Assembly (NCBI GenBank): GCA_034440635.1
Contig: JAOTON010001703.1
Coordinates: forward strand, 702,243-766,242
DNA length: 64,000 bases
From: Lepas anatifera
Lineage: Eukaryota; Arthropoda; Thecostraca; Lepadidae
Direction of reading: 5' to 3'
Of this stretch, positions 47,765 to 60,032 are shown in pieces. Below the pieces are notes generated by a model that did not search any database, had not been told where the DNA came from, and worked only from the letters and a program-made list of their open reading frames with translations. A program made the translations under genes and the position numbers. The stretch's first letter is position 1. Each line of letters starts with the position of its first letter.

Positions 47765-47945
47765 ATTAGTAATAATTTTAGGGGGCTTATCGACACACAA
47801 ACTGCCCGGGTCATATGGCATCGCCAACTCTCCCTGCTGGACTTGCCCTTTGTTCAAGGAAGCCGCCGGGCCTTGAGCCCGGGTCGGCTGCGTGGGGGCC
47901 AGCTGCGCAGACCACTCCACCTCCACGCCCTCCACGTAATTTGTG
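47765..47945 (-). mobile_element. SINE family B, copy 3 (minus strand)
   Basis: On the minus strand: CCACGCAGCCGACCCGGG, then GCTCAAGGCC (a mutated B box), the spacer, AGGGAGAGTTGGCGATGCCA. This matches 35731-35905 in order. The A-box region (GTGGAGTGGTCTGCGCAGC) is recognisable but diverged. Confidence 0.65.
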
Positions 47946-47949
47946 GACT

Positions 47950-49155
47950 CATTATGCACAAGGCGTGGTAAATATTCAAGAGAAAAAACACGCACACCCA
48001 AACACGCACACATACAAACATATCAGATCCCCACCGACACCCGGACCCGTATGCACACTCACCCCCCCCTCACACACCCACGGACACATATAGTCGTAAC
48101 GTAATCGTTCCACTGGGCTGCTTCACTACACGGTATGTACAAAGTACTATATACATACGTTCACGAGGATCAAAGGGCCGTGATTGCGTAGTCTTCAGGT
48201 TTTTGAGGTGAAGGATGATTTATAGGCTTATGCATTATTTCTATAACATAATAACAGCACACCAATAAACCCAAATATGTTTCATTGGGATGCATCCTGC
48301 ATAAATATTCACTGGAGGTTTTAATTTTTACGTTATTTGTTTAGTTAAACGTAAATACCACCCAAAACACTGCGCCAAAAATGAACGATCTGCGCCAGTA
48401 ACTGTAATATTTGCTTAATGTGGCACCAGCAGTACGCAGTTGAGCATTCTTTTCCACGCAAATACTAAAATTGCTATTTTTTCCGAAGGGAATCCGCCCT
48501 TCCGCATAGCAGAGCCTTTTTCCAAGGCATATAAGCTGTCAAATTAATCAAAACTGGATGAGTTAAGACTAATTTTCTCAGACAGAAAGGACCAAAGATT
48601 GAAAAATGCTGCCCACAGACGTGCATTAGAGGTGAGGATTGTTCAATATATATTTTGGCGCCCTGACGACATCACAGCATGGCGGCTCGTGGCTAGGGGC
48701 CGATCATACCTGGGCTATTGCATAATGCTATTTCGCGCCTTCCCTGCCTTTGTTGACATACAGCTAATGGAATGCCTTTTAGGCTGAGCTCAGTCAACGG
48801 ATCATGTCTGTTTGATTATGCAGCAACTATGGCCGCTGCATACGCGACATCAAAGGCCTGCTGCCTCGCGATTGACGACACACCTGATATACCTTAGCCG
48901 GATTTACTTCAGATCAGATCGCTTTGATCTGGAGCTCTAGACAAAGCACACCTCAGAAAAATGCCTTATTCTTCGATCTCATGTTTAATGCTTTAGTCTT
49001 GCTCTGGCCATTCGAAGCCTTTGTTTATAGCTGATTCGAAGGTGAGGTAATAAACCGTGAAATTAAAAGAGTGAGACCCTAAAACAGTTAAGCATGGGTG
49101 TAGGAACACGAAGTAGTGGTAGTGGACCAGTGTCCCGGGTACTTAAATTCGTTGT
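47950..49155. other. No gene recognised
   Basis: Begins with a CA/CCCACA-rich stretch (47980-48090). No coding signal. Confidence 0.45.
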
Positions 49156-49162
49156 TCGTTGA

Positions 49163-49330
49163 CCCTCTGGTACTGCACGGTGGTGGTTGATGTGAATGTA
49201 TAAATCTACCCCTCTGGTACTGCACGGTGGTGGCTGCTGTGAATGTAGAAAAATACCCCTCAGGTGCTGCACGGTAGTGGTTGATGTGAATGTAGAAAAT
49301 ACCCCTCTGGTACTGCACGGTGCTGGTTGA
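49163..49330 (+). repeat. 47-bp minisatellite, about 3.6 units
   Basis: CTCTGGTACTGCACGGTGGT recurs at about 49165, 49212, 49260 (variant) and 49305, with GATGTGAATGTAGAAAATAC between. Minus-strand frames across it merely reflect the repeat. Confidence 0.92.
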
Positions 49331-49334
49331 TATA

Positions 49335-50215
49335 TCAAGTTTGTATTATGTTTTGATATATTAAGAAAAACAGCCGAAATCGGTAACTGTCACTTTGGCT
49401 CCCAGTAATAGTCTCCAATAATAATAGGCGCTTCATTTGAATTCTTATTCATTTGTGGCGCAAATCAAAGATATTCAATCTGTGACGAAACGTTTCCAAA
49501 TTCTACGGAGATTTGACTTTACGCGATTTGGATATTTTTTCCTCAAGCAGAGCAAAGTAAGATAAAACGAATTATTAGGCTAATTAAACTTTTTTCAGCA
49601 AAATAGGTCGTGACCCATTACTTTCATCCAGAAAGGTTGTCTCTAAAGCCACTCCAGTCCGGAATTGCACCAAGGTACGAGGTTCTCTTTAATGTAAGCA
49701 CGTCTTTCATGAGAAAACACACCAAGTGCTAGCCAGATGGCATTGTCAGCCCTTACCCAGCTGGAAAGAATTTTGGGGATCAAATTTCCTGTATCCAGAA
49801 ACCCTGTCGAGATTTGGGCCTGGAACCGTTGACTCGGGAAGCAGACACCCAACTGCTGAGCCACGCATGCTCTACTATAAAGTTTGGGATAATGACACTC
49901 ATTAACTGTGAATTCTAAAGTTTACATTATGCCAAGGCAAACAAAAGCCAATGTAAAATCAATATATGTATTGAGGATCGACTAAGCTCGAAGAAGTTTT
50001 GTCGGATTTTCTGCATGAACCAATATTTATTGACATGGTAGAATTATGGGATGCTGTGCACTAGTGCTATTTTTTAATGAACCCTGTCTTCAAGTTTCGG
50101 AATCTCTACATTGTGTGCTCCTGACAGTATCCCCACATTTAAACTTGATCGTGCCATTTATTTTGCAATCGTCATCGCTTATTTTGAGTTCGGAGTCGAT
50201 ATGTAGCGATTCAGC
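49335..50215. other. No gene recognised
   Basis: Nothing supported. Confidence 0.45.
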
Positions 50216-50219
50216 TTAA

Positions 50220-51017
50220 CACGCGCATTGACGGGGGCGGGTACCTGCCCCCTCGGATTTTTCAGAGATAGCATAAAAACGGCGGCGCGTAGCGCCACCG
50301 TACTTGGCATACCTTTTTCTCATACTATTTACAACTTTTTCAAAATTTTAAGGTTAGGTCATCTCAGGTCAGGTCACCAGTACAGGTCAAGTGACCTGAC
50401 CTAAAAAAAGTTTAAGATAGCATAAGTCAGAACAGGGTAAACTTATCCAATTGAAACTTATGTCACATGATGGCCCCACCGAGTTCTCTAAAATATGTTC
50501 CAATATCTTGTATATCGATGACCTATGGTCAGGTACGAGCCATGGCCTCTCCATTGGAAATACATTGGGAAATGGTTTTAACTGAATAACTTAGTAACAG
50601 ATGGTGATGGAACGTTTATTTTAACTGCATTAGATTCGCCTTGTCTTTGGAGTTTTGATGATATGCATTTTATCCAATTTTACCGTGACCTGAGGTCAAA
50701 CGCTTTATTTGTCCTAACAAGGTCATATTATATATCATTCGATTCGGCTTGATGCGAGCATTCATATAGTTCAAGTGTTTTGCTCTATCTTTACTTGTTT
50801 AGATGTAATGGTCGAAAATCTTCATTTACATGTTATCCCAATGACCGCATGTTTTGACCTCTAGTGACCTTAAATGTGAGCTGAAAAAATAGTTCGAATA
50901 TTTTCGATGGAGAAGTGGATGGGCTCCCCAACGCCGTTTACCGTTTTGTCGGTACCTAGCGTGGTTCTCGAGATCTTAGGGGGAGGCGGGTACCCGCCAC
51001 CCCCGTCAAAGCGCGTG
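50220..51017 (+). mobile_element. TTAA-family non-autonomous DNA element, intact copy
   Basis: TTAA at 50216-50219 and 51018-51021. Left terminus CACGCGCATTGACGGGGG, right complement CACGCGCTTTGACGGGGG. It is the closest relative of 11630-12466 in this window (same order of blocks, similar length, 798 versus 837 bp) but lacks that copy's duplicated right terminal motif. It includes AGGTCA-AG-TGACCT at 50384-50397. No transposase. Confidence 0.9.
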
Positions 51018-51021
51018 TTAA

Positions 51022-53940
51022 TCTCAAACCTTTCTTGTTGCGTTTTTCCATGTATTTTTCTGCACTTTATTTTATCATAGGCAGTCATCCTCAGGGATAT
51101 ATGAGTGTTTTGAATCTGTTAAAGATGTGGTTTATTTTCGTTTAGTAGATTTTCTGAAGCCTTGATGTCTCTTTTTCTAAGACCAGAAGCTTTCTGTTCG
51201 CTGCTCCCGGAGCTGAGGCGACAGGCTTTTCCTGTTATTAAGCCTAGCGGAACAACCTGTGTGACCGAAAGCACACCAAAACCAAACACGGAAAAGAGGA
51301 TCAAATGGGATTCTACGGGAGATGGAACAGGGTCAGGCGAACGAAAGCTGTATTGATAGGTCGGGATTGAGTCGTAAAAATACTGCCGGCCTCTGGGCAG
51401 TCGGATGGATCTATTTGACATCTGCTGATGAAGATATCGAACTATCACCGAGGTCAGAAAAAGTCTCGCTCTCTTTTAGTGCACGAGCGTGCGTCGACTT
51501 CCGTGTTTGGGCTGCCAGATCCGGCTTTAAAGCTGACTTATTTCCCCAATGATAATCAGCATTACTTCAGCACTGTATGATATGAAATCACATCACAAGA
51601 ATCAATCATCACAGAATTCACAATCATTAACTCACTCTGCAATCGAAGCTTTGTTGATATAATTCCCATTGCTACTACATAATTCCCAGACCAGGATGCA
51701 GCCATGCTAGTCGTTCGAATGCTGCTGCACTGATTGGTGGGGTCCGTCTGATGGTTTATCCAAATGTCAAACAAAACTTCACCTTTGAATAGTAAAGTCT
51801 GCACTCAGCTATTGCCGCCATTTAGTTTGAGCAACAATTAGGCTCAAGGCTAAGGCGAAACATTGTAGAACTTTCATTCTTACGTGGAATACTGTCCGTT
51901 GAACTGTCCGAAGAACCGGTGTGGTGCTTAGAATTAATTTCAGCACGAAACAAGGATGTGATGAAACTGCCCCGGGAGGAAAACAGGAGACAAACCACTA
52001 AATCAAAGTTGCAGACAACAGCTGCCGGGCTTAGAATATTGCACACCAGGTCCAGTATGTATCAATATAAAGCAAATAATCACTGGAATGAAGAAAACTA
52101 CAGCTTAGATGAGTGACATCTGCCGAGTTTGTCTCTTTTTCTCACATCTAGTACGTCTCCCCCTCCCACCATCTCAAAGAGTATCCAACCAAGTCCTTTA
52201 GCCTGCCCGAAACGCACCAGAGGCGTTCACACTGCACTTTTAGAAACACAATACACTTTTAAGCTCAAGAATCTTGTGAAAGCTATGTTCCAGGTAGTTT
52301 TGATCCTCACAGGCCTTGGATTACTTTCCGATCATGAATATGTTAAGACGTAAACTTATGCTATCGCTCATCTGCCTCGTATGAACGAAAACAAAAGCAT
52401 GGCTTAGGAACGATCAACACAGAGTTTCGTAGCACTCAGCTAAAGTTTGTTCGATCATTACAATTACTAAGCTATTCATCTCTGAGGGGGAGCTGTTCAG
52501 TCAGGACTTATCTGTTTGGAGGTTTTTTTCAGTGACCGTGCCTTTAGCGGCGACTAGTGGGCGTGTTGTGGTCTTAAAATTTCTAGCCAAAAGACCATAC
52601 ACTCCACCAGCCCGAAGTGACCTGGCCTAATTGAGGCCTGATGACGCTTTTCAAAAGCTAAGAACTCTAATACTTCACTTACACAACTGAAAAGATCTGT
52701 TTACCTTTTGACAGCTCCCTTCACACAAACTCCTGACCGCCCTACCCTGGGTGGATTCGAAGCATCACTGCAGCAGGCTGTCTGCGAGAGGGCCAATCTT
52801 GTTCTGCTTCAACTTGTCAAATCCATTCGCCTACACAATTGCAGATGTATACAGCTATCATGCAGTCCAGGACCAGTGTGCAAGTTAATGTTTGTACCGC
52901 TCTTTGGCAGCATCTGAAGGTAATCTAGTTTTAGAGCACAGCAACTGCTGAGGCTATATAGTGCAATTTTTTGGGATCAAATCAGCTTTGATCTGTTCTG
53001 CTCAGGTCAGTTCACTGTGCCGGTGGAGACCAAGTCTAGGAAGTCCAGCTGGGATTGTCTTTGGCAGCATGCAGTAATACCACAACTGCATGTGACTCGT
53101 GAAACTACATCATGTGATTAGCTAGCGTTTGCATATAAAGCCCTATGGGTCACAATTCAAGATCCTGCCCTAATTATAAAGATCATTAACCTGAGTGCTT
53201 TCGGCAATATGATGCCACCCAGTATGGTATATATTAGCTTATTACGTCATAGTTACGGTTACACAATATTAAATTAGATATCACATGTCAAGGTAAAAAG
53301 TTTAGGGATCGATCTCAAATCAATCAAAAAGCCAATCTCTCATTTCCAGGTTAATAGCTGTTAAGGTGTTGTCTATAGTTTACACCATGGGAATATATTA
53401 TGTTGTAATGTTATCGTTAAAACCATGGATGGGCTTGACCTAAACATTTCAACAAAAGAGTACCGCATGAAACCTTTGCCATATCAACCTAGCCCCATTT
53501 CAGTGTGTTCGGGATATTTTTCGCATAATCACGATATTTCCTAAAAGCCCGAGCATCTCTCAGAGTTGACGCTTATGATTCCATTTTAACTTAAAGGTAT
53601 TGAACTGGGTCAAGGAAAGTTAGCTATAATGTAGCTCACTCTAGCCCTTACCAGAACCCAAACGAACGTTTTCTTAGCCAGCTTGGCTTTTGATCCGAGG
53701 ACCATTTTTAGTGAGGGCGATAAAAAGGGCGTCTCAGCGAGGAAATAACCCACAATGGGGGAGTGAAATAGTAAAATCACACTGCTCTAGGGGTAGAACC
53801 ATTCTATTCCTTAGCAAAAGCTGCGGCAGTCGGAAACGTATTTTGATCCAAAACTTATCGACGTTCGGCCAATTTGGCTTCGAAATAAGCAGCTATCCAG
53901 AAGTAAAGAGAGCTCGGCAGACCGAACGAAAGAGGAAATT
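51022..53940. other. No gene recognised
   Basis: The longest stretch without any recognised feature. Several 60-109 codon frames (for example 51119-51448 minus and 52129-52353 plus) have no domain, repeat or convincing splice context. Confidence 0.4.
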
Positions 53941-53941
53941 G

Positions 53942-54092
53942 CTCAGGACTGAAAAAAGAATAACCATCTTAAGTTCGTATTATATCATAGAGAAACAGGG
54001 TAAGAAGATATACACTGCCTCATGGCAGTGCATGTTTTTGGTTTTTTTATAATATACTATGAACTTAAGTCGTTTTTTTCAGTTCTGCGCAG
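53942..54092 (+). repeat. Palindromic fold-back element, about 150 bp
   Basis: The left arm CTCAGGACTGAAAAAAGAAT...CTTAAGTTC mirrors the right arm GAACTTAAGTCG...TTTTTTTCAGTTCTG. An inner stem ACTGCC-TCATGG-CAGT lies near 54013-54032. It could be a fold-back MITE or a hairpin-forming transcript; no target duplication is clear. Confidence 0.6.
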
Positions 54093-54094
54093 CA

Positions 54095-54460
54095 ACTACG
54101 TTCAATATAGCTATTTCCATCCAAAGCAAATTAAAAGAAATTAGAAGCAGAAAAAATAAGAAGGCACCAAGATGTGATCTTCAGGGGAATGTTCTCGTTC
54201 GCTGTGTTCCAATCGCCAGTCTGGGCCATTCTTGAAGACGCGTCTCTCGTCTCGGTCATGGTTTCGACGAGCGCTTTTCACACAGCTCGTGTGCAGCACG
54301 TCGGAGCGGACGCGGCGAGCCAGGGGCTGGGTGGGAACCAGTGAAGACTCTTACCGATGATGCGAGATTCACAGCCCATTATTTTATATTTTGCTGAATG
54401 AAATCTGATATCTTCCGAAACACATTTTCGCGAACAATGTGGTTTTGCCATTTGACAAAC
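54095..54460. other. No gene recognised
   Basis: Nothing supported before the duplicated block starts. Confidence 0.4.
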
Positions 54461-54462
54461 TG

Positions 54463-55039
54463 CGGGACGGTTGCAATATCCGGAATTCGAGCGGTGAAGA
54501 TTGCAAAACTCTAAGCTTTCATTCGGTGGCGGGGACGCAGACGCAGCCATGCATCAGTCAGAACAAAGGGCCCTCACTGCAAGACATTGAACGCTACAAG
54601 GCAATATGTGTGATTTTCTTAATTGTTGAAGATAGTTTTACTCGATGTTGTGCTGAATATTTCCCTAGAGTCTCCAAATGCTCGAATTTTGATGAAATTT
54701 ACTATTGGTTCGAGCCGTTCTTTTCGGTAGTCCACTGACCTCAGTTCAGGGATCCAGGAGCAGAGACTGTACCCATTTCCGGCTTAGTGAACGGGGCGGG
54801 CCGGGCGGATAAAACAGACTGTTCCTGACAAAGTGCGAATATTGTGAGATTTGGAGGGTGGCACGTCAATTCAAGAGCGAGTATAGCTGCATACTTTGGG
54901 CATGGCTAACCAGTAAGGGGAATGTAATTGGGGTAAGGCCACGAAACAAACTGAATAGATACAAAAGGAAAGAAATGAAAAAATAAAAATAGCTTCCAAA
55001 AGCAAAGTATAAATCCAGGTGATAAACTCGCAGAACCAC

Positions 55040-55105
<66 letters not shown>

Positions 55106-56760
55106 AGAGCTGTTCAAAACTTCGTACAAGCCCTTACATTAACGCTGCTCTTAAGACAATCTCGACGTACCACCCAAATGGAAGTGCGCTGCTTGAAACG
55201 CCTCGGCTAGCTTTACACTTTGGTCACATTAATTCAAAGGCCCGACACCCACCGCACACCCAACTGCTGATCAGCGATAGATAAGCTCGGCCGCGTCAGG
55301 CTAACTGCAGTCTCTGACATTGGATTCTTAGAACACAAGTCAATTGGACGGAGCTGGATTTTCAAAAAAATAACCGCTGTTAAAAAGTGGCCAGGTTTTT
55401 ACAATGTCATTAATAGAGTTTGTCGCGTTAAAATCTGGCCAAGCATATCTCGCATTAAAAACGCACACAGACACTACATTTCGTGGCAGACCATGCGTTT
55501 CTCCGGACAGAGAGATTCGTGGCATCTGTCATTGGCTTCTGTGTGAAGACTCTCGGATGGCTTGCTGTCAACATAACAGATACTAGGATGAAAATTGAGA
55601 AAGCTCCTTCGAATATTTGGGTTTTCAGCACTTTGACGATTCAGGAAAAACCGGACATGATACTTTTTCGTTCGACATTTTGGAAGCTGCTAGGGTCAAA
55701 ATTGTTTTTAATACAAGTGACGATTACAGGAAACAGCGCTAAATAGGGATTTTGCGGATTGCACATTGGAATGTATGCATCAGAAACGAGAAAAGCCCAA
55801 TTCGGTGGTCCCCTTAGTTTCTTATACATGAGCTGAAGCAGTGCGCCTGCTTTCTCGGGACGAAAGTGCAGTTTGCTAGGAAAAGCAACGCCGGGTGGCC
55901 GTTTCTTGCCGAATACATTTGGTGATGTATCAGAACAACACATCGTGTTAATTGTGTTTTAAGAAAAACAGCCCATTTTCAACGGAGTAAAACTCAGCCA
56001 ATCTCAGCTCATCAGATCAGTTACCAGGCCAGGAGTTTGCGAGGGGGACGCTGTCAGAGACCACGGCACCGGCGTCCGAGATTACCTGATGCTGATCTAT
56101 AATGGGGTGTCCGGCCCGGTAATCCAGCCACTGCCCTCCCCCCAAACATGCACTATTTCCAGTTGGTTCGGCCTGCTTTGTTGGACCGGCCTGGCCGGGC
56201 CACTGAAGCCGGGAGATGAGCTGGACAACATATTCGATCATTAGTGTTTTTTTTGCTGTCGCTAGTCCATCGCTGAAGAGAACCGGTTCAAACACGAATG
56301 ATTTTGGCCAAAATAAATTCCTTTAGAGACTTTAAAGACAATCTAGAACAGCATCGAACATTAGGTGGATAAAAAACATTTATATACAACAAGGTGGCTG
56401 AAACTTGACTCTATTCCACGTTACGAATAAAAGAGAGGCTTCAGATGATCTTTAACGTTCAACTCAAAGCAATGAGAGCCCCTCAACGTCAAAGAAATGA
56501 AACAATCACATCGACCACCGAAGGCTCAGTTGAAAGATATCAGACGTCACACAGCTAAACGTGGAAGTACGAGCCCCAGATGCTGGCCAAGATACCAAAA
56601 AAAAAAAAAAAAACGATATGGAAATGTGAGGATTGCAAACACATGCCAGCAAGGATTTCACGGATTAAATGTTCAGAAAACACGCTAAAAAATGTAACAG
56701 GATGAATAGAAAATCGAGTAGGTGGTACCCCGAAATTTTGGGCTGTAGAATGCAAAGGGA
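54463..56760 (+). repeat. Diverged long duplicated block, copy 2
   Basis: Colinear partner of 1-4625. It lacks the LINE fragment and minisatellite and the TTAA element found in copy 1, and instead contains an (AT)n at 55041-55102. Within it GATTTTGCGGATT...CATTGGAATGTATGCATC (about 55752) and TTTCACGGATTAAATG (about 56658) look like diverged repeats of each other, as do 1965 and 4500 in copy 1, so the ancestral unit itself may contain a duplication. Confidence 0.6.
55041..55102 (+). repeat. (AT)n microsatellite
   Basis: About 60 bp of pure AT repeat, absent from the partner duplicated block. Confidence 0.98.
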
Positions 56761-56764
56761 AATT

Positions 56765-57520
56765 CACGGTCTCCGGGTGCTGCAATAAAACAAGAAATGC
56801 TAGTGTCTTCGGCTCTTGCATATGCGCTTCGTTGCAGCACTACACGTAGTACCGGGTTTAGAACTTGTTGAAAACGGGTAATTTGTTGTATATGCGGGTA
56901 TCTATAAGAGGGCGTAATTACCGTTTGTGCTTTCGAGAGTTTGAAATGATATACCTATTTGCGGCTCACTCCGACTGGGGAAGGTATCTAGATATAGCGA
57001 GAAAGAAATGACGGAATAAGCAAGAATATCTTAAGCCACGAGAGTGTAAAACAATAATTTATCTTGCAGCACCAGCGGTGTTAAACTTAGTCTCCATATC
57101 CGTATTATGATATCCGAGTTCAGAGCCCATCTCTGCTAAATCTCTGCGCTGAGCTTTCGAGCATAAATACTGACGATTCTTGACGAGACGAGCCGAGCCG
57201 GGTAACAGCGTACTCAGCGAGGTATTTGACCTAGTCCGAAAGTTTAACTGTTGGGTGATCCGTCCTGATGACACGGCGAGCTCAATTCAATTTCAAGACA
57301 TTTCTGAAAGAGTTTGTTGCAGAGAAATAAAAACAGTTAAGACCTGCCGCCGCCGTAATCCGTGTGGTGGACGCTCCGGCAGTTCAAGGCTGCTGGATAG
57401 CTGAACAGAGCGCTGCTCACTCGCTTCACCCAGCCTGACGGCCGACGCTGGATTTTCGGTAATGTGGTCCGGAGCTCAGCTCTAAGCGAACGCTTATTTC
57501 TCCGTACATTGTCAATTCTA
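56765..57520. other. No gene recognised; upstream flank of exon candidate
   Basis: Becomes GC-richer towards 57350-57480. No TATA box or clear promoter motif seen. Confidence 0.4.
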
Positions 57521-57521
57521 G

Positions 57522-57785
57522 GAAAAATGTAATGAGAAACAGAAGTATTTTCAGCCTGCTCTTCTACCTTGCTATCTTAGCTGAAATACCCATATGCAGA
57601 TTTGCTGGTGGCACAAGGCACAAGATCTCTTGCTCAAACAGCGGTACCCACGTGGAGCGTTGTTCACATCAGGATTGGTATACGTATTCCGATTACGACG
57701 GAATGCAGTTACCTTCAGACAGTGTTTCCACGACCGCTCAGGACTGCAACCTCAGCGAACTGCCGGCGGCGTGGAAGTGCCACCG
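57522..57785 (+). CDS. Candidate exon of a small secreted Cys-containing protein
   Basis: A frame opens with ATG at 57532 and runs 85 codons to a TGA that overlaps a strong 5' splice donor (CACCG|GTGAGC, exon end 57785), so the stop may be intronic. The start encodes a signal-peptide-like segment: MRNR, then a hydrophobic stretch SIFSLLFYLAILAEIPICRF, with possible cleavage after Ala25. The remainder is polar with five cysteines counting one in the leader (about residues 22, 34, 44, 72, 83). A possible acceptor (TTCTAG) ends at 57521. I do not recognise the family. Support is compositional only: a chance ORF next to a minisatellite is the main alternative. Confidence 0.3.
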
Positions 57786-57792
57786 GTGAGCG

Positions 57793-59262
57793 CTAAACTT
57801 TAGCTGATGGAGTGGTGAGCGCTAAGCTCTGACTGAGTAAGTGGGGAGCGCTGAGCTCTGACTGAGTGAGTGGTGAGTGCCGATCTCTGGATGAGTGAAT
57901 GGTGAGTGCCGATCTCTGGCTGAGTGAATGATGAGTGCCCATCTCTGGCTGAGTGAGTCGTGAGTGCCGATCTCTGACTGAGTGAGTGGTGAGCGCTGAT
58001 CTCTTGCTGAGTGAGTGGTGAGTGCCGATATCTTGCTGAGTGAGTGGTGAGTACTGATCTCTTGCTGAGTGAGTGGTGAGTGCCAATCTCTTGCTGAGTG
58101 AGTGGTGAGTGCCGATCTCTGACTGAGTATGTGGTGAGCGCTGATCTCTGGCTGAGTGAATGATGAGTGCCCATCCCTGGCTGAGTGAGTGGTGAATGCC
58201 CATCCCTGGCTGAGTGAGTGGTGAGTGCCAATGTCTGGCTAGGTGAGTGGTGAGTGCCGATCTCTGGATTAGTGAGTGGTGAGTGCCGATTTCTGACTGA
58301 GTGAGTAGGGAGCACTGAGCTCTGACTGAGTGAGTTGGGAGCGCTGAGCTCTGACTGAGTGAGTGGTGAGTGCCGATCTCTGGGTGAGTGAATGGTGAGT
58401 GCCGATCTCTGGCTGAGCGAATGATGAGTGCCCATCTCTGGCTGAGAGAGTGGTGAGTGCTGATCTCTGACTGAGTGGTGAGTACTGATCTCTTGCTGAG
58501 TGAGTGGTGAGTGCCAATCTCTTGCTGAGTGAGTGGTGAGTGCCGATCTCTGACTGAGTATGTGGTGAGCGCTGATCTCTGGCTGAGTGAATGATGAGTG
58601 CCCATCTCTGGCTGAGTGAGTGGTGAGTGCCGATCTCTGACTGAGTGAGTGGTGAGCGCTAATCCCTTGCTGAGTGAGTGGTGAGTGCCGATATCTTGCT
58701 GAGTGAGTGGTGAGTACTGATCTCTTGCTGAGTGAGTGGTGAGTGCCAATATCTTGCTGAGTGAGTGGTGAGTGCCGATCTCTGACTGAATGAGTGGTGA
58801 GCGCTGATCTCTTGCTGAGTGAGTGGTGAGTGCCGATATCTTGCTGAGTGAATGATGAGTGCCCATCCCTGGCTGAGTGAGTGGTGAGTGCCGATTTCCG
58901 GCTGGGTGAGTGGTGAGTGCCAATGTCTGGCTAGGTGAGTGGTGAGTGCCGATCTCTGGATGAGTGAGTGGTGAGTGCTGATTTCTGACTGAGTGAGTGG
59001 TGAGTGCCGATCTCTGACTGAGTGAGTGGTGAGTGCTGATCTCTGGCTGAATGAATGGTGAGTGCCCATCTCTTGCTGAGTGAGTGGTGAGTGCTGAGCT
59101 CTGGCTGAATGAATGGTGAGTGCCCATCTCTTGCTGAGTGAGTGGTGAGTGCTGAGCTCTGGCTGAGTGAGTGGTGAGCGCTGAGCTCTGGGTGAGTGAG
59201 TGGTGAGTGCCGATATCTGGATGGGTGAGTGGTGAGTGCTGATTCCTGGCTGGGTGATTGGT
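57793..59262 (+). repeat. 29-bp minisatellite, about 50 units
   Basis: Tandem units of 29 bp around GAGTGAGTGGTGAGTGCCGA and TCTCTGGCT, with variants (GCGCTGA, CCCATC, CCAATG). Larger blocks recur: about 58040-58190 resembles 58480-58640, showing higher-order duplication. Three minus-strand frames of 444, 211 and 216 codons stay open because 29 is not divisible by three and the unit lacks stops on that strand; the predicted His/Ser/Thr-rich 29-residue repeats are thus expected artefacts. The array begins at the donor of the candidate exon, and its unit contains the same GGTGAG motif. Confidence 0.95.
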
Positions 59263-59745
59263 GAGTTCAGATCGTCAGCGAAACCCCACAGACAGCGCGG
59301 CGATAGCACCGGCCAGTTGTTGGCTCAAACCGAACCGCACCGCTGAACAAGAATTGGTAGCAAAACCGGTTTTGTTCGCTTTGAAACAGCCGTTGTCGGA
59401 TGCCGAAGCATCCAATACTCATAGAGCACGCGTTAAAAGCTTGCCGACCAATAAGAGGTGGTTCTTCTAGTCTTTCTGCGCTGAAGCAATGACATAAATT
59501 TCTAGAGTCCAATAACTGCCTCCTACTGTTCAATAACACTTTTGTTATTGGCCAGTAGCTTTTCGGGGCTTGAGCTTGTCGGTTTGTTTCGGTCTTAAAA
59601 ATATGCTGAGACTTCTAGCGATACATGTTTTATCGCCTAACCATCCGGTATTCTGGCGTACAGCATCCGACAATATAAATTCCAAAACTCGCGCGTGATT
59701 CTATTTGATTGAAGTCGCCCTTGGCTTGTCCAATGACAACCTGCT
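59263..59745. other. No gene recognised
   Basis: A 90-codon minus frame (59267-59539) and a 70-codon plus frame overlap; neither has a recognisable domain. Confidence 0.4.
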
Positions 59746-60032
59746 TGCTCGTATATAATCGTTCGCACTTACTCCACAAAGTGTGTTTGGGGTCGGAGCT
59801 TTTGAGCTGTATTTACAGAGCTTCGTCAGCGAATCAGAATAGGTGGGATGGTTCAATATGAGTCTTAAGAGAATTTTAAGTTTGGCAAATATCAAGTGAC
59901 AGTAGTAAATAGAACCTTCTGAGAAATATTTAAAAATTACATCTACGATAATTAAAGGGATAATAAAAAGGGGGCAAAAGGCGTGTAAATAACTTTTACA
60001 GTGGCGAAGAACATATTTTAAGTTACTGGCAA

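Noticed and set aside
57793..59127. 444-codon minus-strand reading frame rich in His, Ser and Thr
   Set aside because: It lies wholly within the 29-bp minisatellite; other frames on the same strand are open as well, as expected from a stop-free unit whose length is not a multiple of three.
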